From: Bifidobacterium breve
Lineage (GTDB): Bacteria > Actinomycetota > Thermoleophilia > Solirubrobacterales > Solirubrobacteraceae
Reading direction: 5' to 3'
Length of the DNA stretch: 64,000 bases
Assembly (NCBI GenBank): GCA_945878865.1
Contig: CAMCUD010000018.1
Coordinates: forward strand, 27,999 to 91,998
Below, piece by piece: positions 1 to 8,481 of this stretch. The position numbers and the translations under genes were made by a program. How positions within the stretch are numbered: position 1 is the first letter of the stretch; each line of letters opens with the position of its first letter. The notes below the pieces were generated by a model. That model did not search any database. It saw only the letters and a list, made by a program, of their open reading frames with translations, and had not been told where the DNA came from.

Positions 1-1
1 C

Positions 2-304
2 ACGCTGACGGCGCTCTCGCGCGGTGACGTCCCCGGGCCGGAGGCCGGGCTCGGGAAGATCGCGATCATCAACGCCGGCGTGCAGGCCAGCGAGCTCATC
101 GTCGACCTGCTCGGACCGGCGGCGATCGACGGCCGCTGGGGTGACCTCGCCATGGAGATGCCCGGTCTGCGCTCAGGCGGAGGCACCGAGGAGATCCTGC
201 GCACGACCGTCGGCGATCGGGTGCTCGGGCTGCCCCCCGAGCCGCGTGTCGACAAGGACGTGCCGTTCAGCGAACTGACGACCGGAAAGGCGGTGGCGGC
301 ATGA
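2..304 (+). CDS. Acyl-CoA dehydrogenase, C-terminal part (5' truncated by window edge)
   Basis: The reading frame is open from base 2 and encodes about 100 residues typical of the C-terminal helical domain of an acyl-CoA dehydrogenase (FAD-dependent alpha,beta-desaturation of acyl-CoA). The recognisable parts are GGTEEILRTTVGDRVLGLP, matching the family's GGTSEIQRN..ERVLGLP substrate/FAD contact segment, and the tail DKDVPF. Its stop codon overlaps the ATG of the next gene (ATGA), which is also an acyl-CoA dehydrogenase, so the two subunits are translationally coupled. Adjacent non-identical subunits resemble the alpha2beta2 dehydrogenases of steroid side-chain catabolism (ChsE type); that similarity is an inference from arrangement only. 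The N-terminus and promoter lie outside the window. Confidence 0.88.
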   Translation, partial: TLTALSRGDVPGPEAGLGKIAIINAGVQASELIVDLLGPAAIDGRWGDLAMEMPGLRSGGGTEEILRTTVGDRVLGLPPEPRVDKDVPFSELTTGKAVAA

Positions 305-1455
305 ACTTCGGGCTCTCCGAGGAGCAGGAGCTCCTGCGAGACACCGCGCGCGACGCGCTCGAGCGTCTGGACACCATCGCGTCGGCACGGGAGGCACTCG
401 ACGGCGTGGACCTGCTCGACAGCTGGTCGACGGCGGCCGAGGCGGGCTGGGCCGGCCTGGTCATCGACGAGGAGCACGGCGGAGCCGGGCTGGGCGTCTT
501 CGACGCCATGCTCGTGCACGAGGAGCTGGGCCGCCGCCTGACGGGGACAGGGCTGCTCGGGCACGTCACCGCGACGGGGCTGCTGAACGCCGCGGCGCAG
601 GACGAGCGCGTGGCCACGATCCTTCCCGCCCTCGCGGCCGGGGAGCGCCGTGCGGCGATGACGCTGGCCCGCCCGCCCCGCGACGACGACGAGGGGTGGA
701 CGCTCGACGCGCCGGTTCCCGGCGGAGGCCGTGCGTCGCTGCCCGCCGCGGACGCCGGCGGCGCCCTGAGCGGGACAGTCGCGCTACACCCCGAGCTCCC
801 CGGGGCCGACGTCGTCGTCGTGGTCGCGACGGGACCGAGTGGCCGGGTCGGCGCCTACCTCGTCGACACCGCGGCTCCAGGGGTGCAGATCACCGAGGTG
901 GTGCACGGTGACGCGACGCGCCCGCTCGGCACGCTCGAGCTGCGGCAGGCGGCCTCGACGCCGCTGCAGGCGGATGAGGGGGACCTCGCGCGCGCCTGGT
1001 ACACGGGGCAGGCGCTGCTGGCGGCGGAGGCGCTCGGGGTCTGCCAGGCGACGCTGGACCTCGGGGTGGCCTACGCGAAGGAGCGCCACGCGTTCGGCCG
1101 GCCGATCGGGTCCTACCAGGCCGTCAAGCACCAACTCGTGGAGATCCTCCGGCGGATCGACCTCACGCGCAACCTGTGCTTCTTCGCTGGGTACGCCGCC
1201 GATTCGTCGCCCGGCGAGTTCGCGCTCGCCGCGAGCTCCGCGCGCTTCGCGGGGGAGCAGGGCGCCGACTACGCGACGCGCACCTGCATCGCCGTCCATG
1301 GCGGCATCGGATCGACGTGGGAGCACGACGCGCCCCTCTTCTGGCGCAGGGCCCAGCTGTCACGCCGCCTGCTGGGCGGCGTCGAGGACGCCGGCGACAG
1401 GGTCGCCGGGGAGATCATCACGACCGCTCGCGACCGGGTCGCGGCGGCGGCCTGA
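301..1455 (+). CDS. Acyl-CoA dehydrogenase family protein
   Basis: This 384-residue protein has the normal family length. It starts with the typical NFGLSEEQELLRDTARDAL N-terminal helix. It carries the signature AYAKERHAFGRPIGSYQAVK near residues 255-275 and HGGIGSTWEHD near 334-344, the C-terminal FAD/substrate loop. The ATG overlaps the stop of the preceding dehydrogenase, which fixes the start. Predicted role: cytoplasmic FAD-dependent desaturation of an acyl-CoA, possibly as the second subunit of a heteromeric enzyme. I could not assign the catalytic glutamate with confidence, so this may be the non-catalytic partner. It begins an uninterrupted run of same-strand catabolic genes to 5401. 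Confidence 0.9.
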   Translation: MNFGLSEEQELLRDTARDALERLDTIASAREALDGVDLLDSWSTAAEAGWAGLVIDEEHGGAGLGVFDAMLVHEELGRRLTGTGLLGHVTATGLLNAAAQDERVATILPALAAGERRAAMTLARPPRDDDEGWTLDAPVPGGGRASLPAADAGGALSGTVALHPELPGADVVVVVATGPSGRVGAYLVDTAAPGVQITEVVHGDATRPLGTLELRQAASTPLQADEGDLARAWYTGQALLAAEALGVCQATLDLGVAYAKERHAFGRPIGSYQAVKHQLVEILRRIDLTRNLCFFAGYAADSSPGEFALAASSARFAGEQGADYATRTCIAVHGGIGSTWEHDAPLFWRRAQLSRRLLGGVEDAGDRVAGEIITTARDRVAAAA

Positions 1456-1475
1456 CCGGCCACCGAAAGGACACC

Positions 1476-2330
1476 ATGAGCACCACGGAGACCCAGTTCA
1501 ACGCCGACGCGATCGGCGTTCCCAGTGACCCTGTCGAGTTCGAGGTCACGCGCGAGCGCATCGTGCAGTACGCCGAGGCGACGAACGACACGCTCACCCC
1601 GCACGCCGAGGGCATCTACGCGCCGCCGGTGTTCGCCGTCGTCCCTGCGTTCGAGGTCCTCGCCCCGACGATGGCCGAGGTGATCCCGCCCGAGCTGCTC
1701 ATGATGGGGGTCCACGGCGAGCAGGACTTCCGCTTCCACCGCCCGATCGAGCCCGGCATGACGCTCGTGACCCGGGCGACCCCCATCGGGTTCGCCGCAC
1801 GGTCGTCGGGCGTCACCGTCACCGTTCGCGGGCAGACCACCCTGCCGGACGGCACCCCGATCGTCGACCAGGACATGACGTCGTTCGTGCGGGGCGCGAC
1901 GTCTGCGACGTCCGTGGGCGAGACCGCCGCCGACCACGCCTTCGACGAGGCGCTGCGCCGGACCGAACCGGACGCGACGGTCGTGCAGCAGTTCGACGCC
2001 GACCAGACGTACCGGTACGCCGAGGCGTCGGGGGACCCGATGCCGATCCACCTCGACGAGGATGTCGCCAAGGCGATGGGCCTGCCCGGGATCATCATCC
2101 ACGGGCTGTGCACGATGGCGTTCTGCTCGCGTGCGGTCATCGAGACGGCGTGCCCGGAGAACCCGACGCGGCTGCGTCGCCTCGCGGTGCGGTTCAGCAA
2201 GGTCGTGCAGCCGGAGCAGGAGATCATCACGTCCCTGTGGCGGACGGGGCCGGGGGAGTTGCGGTTCGAGACGTCCCTGGTCGGCGGCGCGCCCGTCATC
2301 AAGGACGGGCTCGCGGAGATCGCCGGCTAG
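1476..2330 (+). CDS. MaoC-like double hot-dog (R)-enoyl-CoA hydratase
   Basis: The 284-residue protein has two hot-dog folds in tandem: an N-terminal MaoC_dehydrat_N-like half and a C-terminal hydratase half. The hydratase-2 motif is visible as YAEASGDPMPIHLDE followed by GIIIHGLC; the catalytic pair would be Asp187 (SGD) and His192 (PIH). Expected reaction: stereospecific hydration of a 2-enoyl-CoA, following the acyl-CoA dehydrogenase step encoded just upstream. The frame is open further upstream, but ATG 1476 is chosen because GAAAGG lies 5 bp before it and because earlier starts would bury it in the dehydrogenase gene. The gap to the next gene is 3 bp. Confidence 0.9.
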   Translation: MSTTETQFNADAIGVPSDPVEFEVTRERIVQYAEATNDTLTPHAEGIYAPPVFAVVPAFEVLAPTMAEVIPPELLMMGVHGEQDFRFHRPIEPGMTLVTRATPIGFAARSSGVTVTVRGQTTLPDGTPIVDQDMTSFVRGATSATSVGETAADHAFDEALRRTEPDATVVQQFDADQTYRYAEASGDPMPIHLDEDVAKAMGLPGIIIHGLCTMAFCSRAVIETACPENPTRLRRLAVRFSKVVQPEQEIITSLWRTGPGELRFETSLVGGAPVIKDGLAEIAG

Positions 2331-2333
2331 CCG

Positions 2334-3941
2334 ATGCGTCGCAGCCTGCGTCGACTGGAGATCAACGCCCGTGCGTTCCGTGCGCTGGCGGCCTCGGGCC
2401 TGCTCGGCCCGGTGCCGCCGCGCGCGGTGCCCGGTGTTGTCCGCGCGCTGCGGCGCTGGGGCCCGGCCGCCGGTCTGGCCGCCCAGGCCTCCGCGCGGTA
2501 CGGGGATCGCACCGCGCTCATCGACGATCGCGGTTCGCTGACCTACCGGGACCTGGACGAGCGCTCGAGCGCGCTCGCCGCAGCCTGGCGCGCCGACGGG
2601 CTCGGCGCGGGAGACGGGATCGGAATCCTCTGCCGCAACCACCGGTACTTCGTCGACGCGATGCTGGCGACGTGGAAGCTCGGCGGGCGCGGGGTCTACC
2701 TCAACACCTCGTTCGCCGGCCCGCAGTTGTGCGACGTGCTGCGCCGGGAGGACGTCGAGTTCGTGGTGTGTGACGAGGAGCACCTCCCGCTGCTGGCCGG
2801 TGCGGCCGGCGTGAGGCGTGCCGTCGGATGGTGCGCATCGGACGCCTGTGACGTTCCTACGGTCGACGCCCTGATCGCGGCGCACGAGGGTGCCGAGCCG
2901 GACCCACCCGAACGCGAGGGCAGCGTCGTCATGCTCACGAGCGGGACGACCGGCACGCCGAAGGGCGCCCCGCGGCCGGCGCCCCGATCGATCGTGACGG
3001 TCGGCGCGCTGCTCGACCGCATTCCGCTGCGCGGCGACGAGCCGATGCTCCTCGGCGCGCCGATGTTCCACGCCTGGGGCTTCACGCACGCCTCCTTGGC
3101 GATCGCGCTGGGCGCGCCGCTCGTCATCACGCCGCGATTCGATCCGCTGTGGGCCGTCCGCGCGGCCGCGTCGCATCGCTGCACGACGCTCGTGCTCGTC
3201 CCGGTGATGCTCAAGCGGATCCTGGATCTCGGAGACGCGGAACTCGCACGGCACGATCTGTCGGCGGTCCGGATCATCGGTACCGGCGGGTCGGCGCTGA
3301 CGGCCGAATGCGCACGGCGCACGAGCGAGCGCTTCGGCGACGTGCTGCACAACCTGTACGGCTCGACGGAGGTGTCGGTCGCGACGATCGCGACGCCGCG
3401 CGACCTCCGCGAGGCGCCGGGCTGTGCCGGCCGTCCGGTGCTGGGGACGGAGGTGCGGCTCTACGACGAGGACGGCCTGCGGCTGCACCGGCCCGGAGAG
3501 ATCGGCGGCATCTACGTGCGCGGCGACTTGTCGTTCGAGGGGTACACCGACGGGGGAACCAAGCGCGAGATCGACGGCCTGCTGTCCTCCGGCGACCTGG
3601 GATATCTCGACGAGGAGGGGCGGCTGTTCGTCGTCGGCCGGGACGACGACATGATCGTGTCCGGGGCCGAGAACGTCTTCCCGCAGGAGGTGGAGGAGCT
3701 GCTGCTCGCCCATGAGGCGATCGCCGACGCGGCCGTCGTCGGCGTCCCGGACGAGGAGTTCGGGCAGCGGCTGCGCGCGTACGTCGTCCCGGCGGGGGAG
3801 CCCCTGTCCGCCGACGACGTGCGCGACCATGTGCGGGCCGGCCTCGCCTCGTTCAAGGTCCCGCGCGACGTCGTGTTCATCGACGAGCTGCCGCGCAACC
3901 CGACGGGCAAGGTCCTCAAGCGCGAGCTGGCCGGCAGGTGA
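2334..3941 (+). CDS. AMP-dependent acyl-CoA synthetase/ligase
   Basis: The 535-residue protein is an ANL-superfamily adenylating enzyme. It shows the P-loop-like A3 motif LTSGTTGTPKGAPR near residue 200, the A5 motif NLYGSTEVS near 340, the hinge GYLDEEGRLFVVGRDDDMI, the A8 region SGAENVFPQEVE, and the adenylation lysine in PRNPTGKVLKREL near the C-terminus. It would activate a carboxylic acid to its CoA thioester, supplying the substrate for the dehydrogenases and hydratase in the same operon. A basic segment of about 60 residues precedes the core, as in FadD17/FadD19-like ligases of actinobacterial steroid and lipid catabolism; the exact substrate cannot be read from sequence. Confidence 0.92.
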   Translation: MRRSLRRLEINARAFRALAASGLLGPVPPRAVPGVVRALRRWGPAAGLAAQASARYGDRTALIDDRGSLTYRDLDERSSALAAAWRADGLGAGDGIGILCRNHRYFVDAMLATWKLGGRGVYLNTSFAGPQLCDVLRREDVEFVVCDEEHLPLLAGAAGVRRAVGWCASDACDVPTVDALIAAHEGAEPDPPEREGSVVMLTSGTTGTPKGAPRPAPRSIVTVGALLDRIPLRGDEPMLLGAPMFHAWGFTHASLAIALGAPLVITPRFDPLWAVRAAASHRCTTLVLVPVMLKRILDLGDAELARHDLSAVRIIGTGGSALTAECARRTSERFGDVLHNLYGSTEVSVATIATPRDLREAPGCAGRPVLGTEVRLYDEDGLRLHRPGEIGGIYVRGDLSFEGYTDGGTKREIDGLLSSGDLGYLDEEGRLFVVGRDDDMIVSGAENVFPQEVEELLLAHEAIADAAVVGVPDEEFGQRLRAYVVPAGEPLSADDVRDHVRAGLASFKVPRDVVFIDELPRNPTGKVLKRELAGR

Positions 3942-5401
3942 GCGTCGTGGAGGCCGCTGCGCGCGCACGGACCGCGCAGGCGGCGTGGGCTGCGAAGGGA
4001 GTGCGGGACCGGTGTGAGGTGCTCCGGCGGATGGCCCGCTGGGTGGGCGAGCACGCCGACGACCTCGCGGACGTCATCGTCGCCGAGACCGGCAAGGCAC
4101 GCGACGACGCGGTGATCGCCGAGCTCGGCTACACGCTGCAGGCCCTCGCGTTCTGGGCGCGCCGGGCGCCGGGCTGGCTCGCCGACGAGCGGGTCCGGTG
4201 GGCGGGACCCGCGCTGGTGGGCAGGCGGCTGTCGGTTCGCCACGTGCCCCTCGGTCTCGTGGGGGTCATCGCGCCCTGGAACTACCCGCTCGCCAACGCG
4301 CTGGGCGACGTCATCCCCGCGCTGACTGCGGGCAACGCCGTGCTGCTCAAGCCCTCGGAGCACACGCCGCGCACCGCGCGGCTGGCCGCCGACGGGCTGC
4401 GCGCGTGTGGGCTGCCCGACGGAGTGCTGGAGGTCGTGACTGGCGCGGGTGAGGCGGGGGCTGCGGTCGTCGACGCCGTCGACATGGTGATGTTCACCGG
4501 CTCGACCGCGACGGGTCGTGCCGTGGCCGAGCGCGCCGGCCGCCGGCTCATCCCGGCGTCGTTGGAGCTGGGTGGCAAGGACCCGATGCTCGTCCTCGCG
4601 GACGCCGACCTCGAGCGCGCGGCGAACACCGCGGTCTACTACGCGATGCAGAACGCAGGGCAGACGTGCTTGTCGATCGAGCGGGTGCTCGTCGAGGACG
4701 CCGTGCACGATCGGTTCGCGGCGCTGGTGGCCGAGCGCGTCGCCGCGCTGCGGACGGGGCGCCCTGGGGGCCTGGGCGCTGTGGACGTCGGCGGCCTGAG
4801 CGCCCCGGGGCAGATCGAGATCGTCGAGGCGCACGTCGCCGACGCGGTGGCGCAGGGCGCGGCGGTGATGTGCGGCGGACACCGGATCACGGGCCCGGGT
4901 GACCTGTACGCGCCGACGGTGCTGACCAGCGTGACGCCCGCGATGCGCTGCATGCGCGAGGAGACCTTCGGCCCGCTGCTACCCATCATGCGCGTCGCCG
5001 ATGTGGACGAGGCCGTGGCGGTGGCGAACGACTCGCCGTATGGCCTTGCGGCGTCGGTGTTCACACGCAGCGCGCGGCGCGGCGAGGCGGTCGCCGCGCG
5101 TCTGGAGGCCGGCAGCGTGGCCGTCAACGACGCGATGGTGTTCTTCGCCGCGCTCGATCTGCCGATGGGAGGCTGGAAGGACTCCGGTGTCGGATCGCGC
5201 CACGGCATCGGCGGAATTCGCAAGTACACGCGCGCGCAGTCCGTCGTCGCCGCGTCGCGGCTGCCGCGCCGAGACCTCCATACCTACCCGTACCGTGCGT
5301 GGCGCACCCGCCTGCTGCTCAGCGCGCTCCGGCGGTTGTCCGCTCCTCGCCGAGGGCGACCACGCCTCGCCGCGCCAGGCCGCCGATCTCCCGGTCGCTG
5401 A
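3938..5401 (+). CDS. Aldehyde dehydrogenase family protein
   Basis: The 487-residue NAD(P)-dependent aldehyde dehydrogenase starts at a GTG overlapping the stop of the ligase gene (GTGA). Visible motifs are APWNYPLANALGDVIPAL (substrate tunnel), FTGSTATGRAVAE (Rossmann loop), the general-base glutamate in SLELGGKDPML, the nucleophilic cysteine in NAGQTCLS, and the C-terminal GIGGIRKYTRAQ. It would oxidise an aldehyde intermediate to an acid, which the neighbouring ligase could then activate. The last 30 or so residues are Arg/Pro-rich, and its 3' end overlaps by 83 bp the restored end of the convergent CoA-transferase gene. Confidence 0.93.
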   Translation: MSVVEAAARARTAQAAWAAKGVRDRCEVLRRMARWVGEHADDLADVIVAETGKARDDAVIAELGYTLQALAFWARRAPGWLADERVRWAGPALVGRRLSVRHVPLGLVGVIAPWNYPLANALGDVIPALTAGNAVLLKPSEHTPRTARLAADGLRACGLPDGVLEVVTGAGEAGAAVVDAVDMVMFTGSTATGRAVAERAGRRLIPASLELGGKDPMLVLADADLERAANTAVYYAMQNAGQTCLSIERVLVEDAVHDRFAALVAERVAALRTGRPGGLGAVDVGGLSAPGQIEIVEAHVADAVAQGAAVMCGGHRITGPGDLYAPTVLTSVTPAMRCMREETFGPLLPIMRVADVDEAVAVANDSPYGLAASVFTRSARRGEAVAARLEAGSVAVNDAMVFFAALDLPMGGWKDSGVGSRHGIGGIRKYTRAQSVVAASRLPRRDLHTYPYRAWRTRLLLSALRRLSAPRRGRPRLAAPGRRSPGR

Positions 5402-6553
5402 GGCCGAGGTCCTGCGCGAGATCTCCTCGGTGTGCTCGCCGAGCAGCGGCGCACGCCGCGCGGGGACGTCGCCGGAGGCGCCGAAGACCAAGGGGGAGGC
5501 GGGCATGAGGTACGTCCCCACGCCCGGGTGGTCGAGCGCCTCCCACATCGGGTGGCCGGCCGCGCAGCGTGGGTCGTCGCGGACGAGCTGGGAGAAGGTC
5601 TGGTAGGGCGCCCACGACACCGCGGTTCCGTCGAACGCGTCGCGGACCTCACCCAGATCGCGCGCCGCGAACCACGGGCGCAGGACGGCGGCGAGGAGGT
5701 CCCGTGCGCGGTAGCGGTCGCTCTCCAGGTCGAGGTCGACATCGACCGCGCGCTCGATGGCGGCGACGGCGTCTGCCAAGCCGGTGGCCTCGCGCAGCGC
5801 GGCCCACTGGCGGGCCGTCAGGGCGACCACCATGACGCGGCGCCCGTCGCGGGTGGCGAAGTCGTGACCGAACGCGCCGTAGAGGTAGTTGCCGTCCTTC
5901 GGCTGGTCCTCGCCCCCGAGCTGCGCCTCGGCGACCCGTCCGAGGTTGCCGACCATCGCGAACGCGACGTCGGAGAGCGCCACACGCACGAGCTGCCCGC
6001 GGCCGTGGGCACGGCGGTGACCCTCGGCGGCCAGGAGCCCGACCGCCGCGTGCAGCCCGAGCGCGATGTCCCACGCGGGAAGCACGCTGTTCAGCGGGTC
6101 GGCCTGGCCGCGGGGCCCGGTCGCGGCGGGGAAGCCGGTCGCGGGGTTCACGGTGTAGTCCACCTCGGAGGTGCCGTCGCGGTTGCCCTGCAGCGCGACC
6201 ATGACGAGGTCCTCCCGGCGGGCACGGAGCCGCTCGTAGGACAGCCACCCGCGTTCCGGGAAGTTCGTCAGCAGCGTCCCGGCCCGCGCGATGAGCTCGC
6301 CGACCAGCTCCCGGCCCTCGTCTGCCGTCAGGTCGACGGCGAAGGACCGCTTGCCCTTGTTCATCCCGGCCCAGAACAGGCTCTGCCCGCTCGGCGCAAG
6401 TGGCCAGCGGCTGTGGTCCAGCCCCCCTTCGAGCCGGTCGAAGCGGATCACGTCGGCGCCGAGCTGCGCGAGTGTCATCCCGCCCAACGGCGCGGCGACG
6501 AACGCCGAGCCCTCCACGACGCGTAGTCCGGCGAGGATGCCCGAGCCGCTCAT
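5319..6553 (-). CDS. CaiB/BaiF class III CoA-transferase, frameshifted near its C-terminus
   Basis: The first 381 codons encode a CaiB/BaiF-family CoA-transferase: N-terminal ILAGLRVVEGSAFVAAPLGG, then LGADVIRFD, NKGKRSFAVDL, and the likely catalytic aspartate Asp162 in PAWDIALG. The frame then breaks. Up to about 5417 it reads LLGEHTEEI, but the family's usual tail (DLGLSDREIGGLARRGVV) continues in another frame and ends at 5319. One missing base near 5411-5417 explains this. Read literally, the frame runs on to 4979 with an unrelated tail of roughly 140 residues antisense to the aldehyde dehydrogenase gene. The start overlaps the stop of the CitE-MaoC gene (ATGA), so the two form an operon. 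Function: CoA transfer between an acyl-CoA and a free acid, if the protein is active. Confidence 0.85.
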
Positions 6554-8409
6554 GGCAGGAGCACCACCGGCCGCCAGTCCAGGACGTCGGTCTCGACCTC
6601 ATCTCGCTCGGCGCTGGTCCGCACGCGAAGGCGGGCGAGCGTCCCTCCCGGCACGGCGTGGGTGTCCTCGATCTCGATGGTGCTGCGCAGGCGGTCGCCC
6701 TCGAGCACGGGACCGAGGTGCTCGCACGATCGCCACGCGAGGATCGTGGCGAGCTGCGGAAGTGCACGGGTGATGTGCGCCGCCGCGATGCCGATCACGT
6801 GCCCGCCGTACACGAGCCGCCGTCCCCGGACGGCGGCATCCAGATGGGCCATCGCGACATTCATGGTCAGGCGAGCGAGCTCCGGCGCGGCGGTCACGGT
6901 GTCGCGTGCCTCCACGGTCAGCACCTCGCCCGGGCTCAGGACGCCCATTCCCGGCGGAGCGAACGCTCGCAGCGGCGCGAGGTCCCAGCCCGGCGGGACG
7001 AGTGCGGCGATCCGCTCGGGGGCGACGTCGGCGGAGATCGTGTCGAGGTCGTCGTCGTGCTCGCCGGGTACCGCCGGGCCGCGGGCGGGGAGCAGGGGGC
7101 AGCGGTACGCATCGAGCACGGTCCGGCCGTCTTGATCGGTGGTGGTCATCCGCAGGACCACGAGCCCCCGGTGCTCGCGCCCACGCGACCGTCGCCTGGC
7201 CACCACTGTCGTGGTCGTCCGCAGGGTCGCGCCGATGGCGACCGGCGCGACGGTGAGCCCGCGGTAGAACAGGTTGCCGAGGACGCGGGAGCTCGGCCAG
7301 GTCGACTGCCCGATCGCCACGTCGGTGACGAGCATGGGATGCGCGAGCCGCGCGGCGCCCACCTGCTCGGCCAGCGGGCGATCGAGCGCGAGGGCGAGCC
7401 GGTCGCCCACCACCGCCTGGTGCAGGGCCGCGTGCCCTTCGGTGAGGGTCAGCCCGGGAGCGTGGAAGCTGGCGCCGGGATGGAGGTCCTCGAACCACGG
7501 GGCGACGCACCGCGGATCTTCGTCGCGCGCTGCGCGGGGCGTGTGGCCGTTGCGGCGGTCCAGCAGCCGGCGCGCGGCGCGGCCCGTTGCCTCGTCGACC
7601 ATCTCGCCGTCGAGCCGCGCGACCGCCGACGTGTCGAGCGTCGTCGCCACCGCGTGGGCGCGGGCGAGCTCACGCGCTGACGGTGCGAACGCGCGCCGGA
7701 TGACCGGGAGCTGGTTCGGGTGGATCGCCCACGCTCCGTCGAAGCCGAGGGCTCGGGCGCGGGCGGCCGCGCCGGCGAGCCCCAGCGTGTCGGCGAGGTG
7801 CACGTACGGCCCGTCGATCGCCCGGATGCCGGCGGCGCGGGCGGCATGCAGCACGCGCTCCTGCACCACGAGCCAGTGGTCGAGCGCCACGGTGGTCCCG
7901 CGGCGCCCGAGCGACGCCGTGAGATCGACGTAGCCGACGATGAGCGCGGCCGGTCGGCAGGCGGCGCGCGCGATGCTGCCCGCCGCCTCGAGCCCCGCGG
8001 CGGTCTCGATGAGCGCCTGCAACGCGATGGACGCGCCACCGGTTCCGAGTTCCGCGGCGATCCCGTCGAGGTGTCCGGCCGACTCGACCTTCGGTACGAC
8101 CACTGAGAGTTGCGCGTCCGTATCCAGCTCGCGGCAGAGGCGCAGGTCGTCGGCCAGGTCCGGAGATCCGGGTGGATTGATGCGCACGGCGACGGCTCGC
8201 CCGGCCCACCTGGGTTCGGCGAGGGTCGCGGCGATGGCACCCCGAGCCTCGGCGCGGTCCGCCGGCGCGACGGCGTCCTCGAGGTCGAACACCACCTCGT
8301 CGGCGCCGGCGGCGAAGGCGCTGTGGTGCATGCGGCGCGCGTGACCGGGGACGACGAGGCAGGTCTCGCGCCGCGGCGTCGTCGCCAGAGAGGGAGGGGT
8401 GGTCGGCAT
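6550..8409 (-). CDS. Fusion of CitE-like (HpcH/HpaI) lyase and MaoC double hot-dog hydratase
   Basis: This 619-residue protein joins two enzymes usually encoded separately. Residues 1 to about 280 are a CitE/HpcH-type beta-hydroxyacyl-CoA lyase: GADEVVFDLEDAV, VVPKVESAGHL, ALIETAAGL, VGYVDLTASLG and a C-terminal FDGAWAIHPNQLPVIRRAF. From about 330 onward it resembles mesaconyl-CoA/beta-methylmalyl-CoA hydratases, with SSRVLGNLFYRGL in the first hot dog and RDTVTAAPELARLT plus RRLVYGGHVIGIAAA in the second. A lyase-hydratase pair would hydrate an enoyl-CoA and cleave the product (the Rv2498c/Rv2499c pair is comparable). ATG 8409 is chosen because it precedes the conserved start; the open frame continues upstream to 9228 as noise. 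A TATCTT element ends 6 bp before the ATG, so the mRNA may be leaderless. Confidence 0.88.
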   Translation of the reverse strand: MPTTPPSLATTPRRETCLVVPGHARRMHHSAFAAGADEVVFDLEDAVAPADRAEARGAIAATLAEPRWAGRAVAVRINPPGSPDLADDLRLCRELDTDAQLSVVVPKVESAGHLDGIAAELGTGGASIALQALIETAAGLEAAGSIARAACRPAALIVGYVDLTASLGRRGTTVALDHWLVVQERVLHAARAAGIRAIDGPYVHLADTLGLAGAAARARALGFDGAWAIHPNQLPVIRRAFAPSARELARAHAVATTLDTSAVARLDGEMVDEATGRAARRLLDRRNGHTPRAARDEDPRCVAPWFEDLHPGASFHAPGLTLTEGHAALHQAVVGDRLALALDRPLAEQVGAARLAHPMLVTDVAIGQSTWPSSRVLGNLFYRGLTVAPVAIGATLRTTTTVVARRRSRGREHRGLVVLRMTTTDQDGRTVLDAYRCPLLPARGPAVPGEHDDDLDTISADVAPERIAALVPPGWDLAPLRAFAPPGMGVLSPGEVLTVEARDTVTAAPELARLTMNVAMAHLDAAVRGRRLVYGGHVIGIAAAHITRALPQLATILAWRSCEHLGPVLEGDRLRSTIEIEDTHAVPGGTLARLRVRTSAERDEVETDVLDWRPVVLLP

Positions 8410-8417
8410 GCCTGCAA

Positions 8418-8445
8418 GATACAAACAGGCGATTTGGTATGTTTC
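8418..8445. promoter_or_regulatory. Putative TetR operator, site 1 (divergent promoter region)
   Basis: A 28-bp imperfect inverted repeat fits the half-site GATACATACNGT: the left half reads GATACAAACAGG and the right half, on the other strand, GAAACATACCAA. It lies between the divergent starts of the CitE-MaoC gene (8409) and a secreted-protein gene (8482). It overlaps a possible minus-strand -10 box (TATCTT, 8416-8421), so repressor binding would block that promoter. The same pattern recurs at 12813, 16884 and 18798. Confidence 0.62.
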
Positions 8446-8481
8446 TTTCTCGCACGTTCCCACCGGGAGAGGGAGATACGC

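Noticed and set aside
4979..5318. Continuation of the CoA-transferase frame antisense to the aldehyde dehydrogenase gene
   Set aside because: Sequence after the frameshift is Arg/Pro/Ala-rich noise and mirrors the opposite coding strand; the family tail is found in the other frame.
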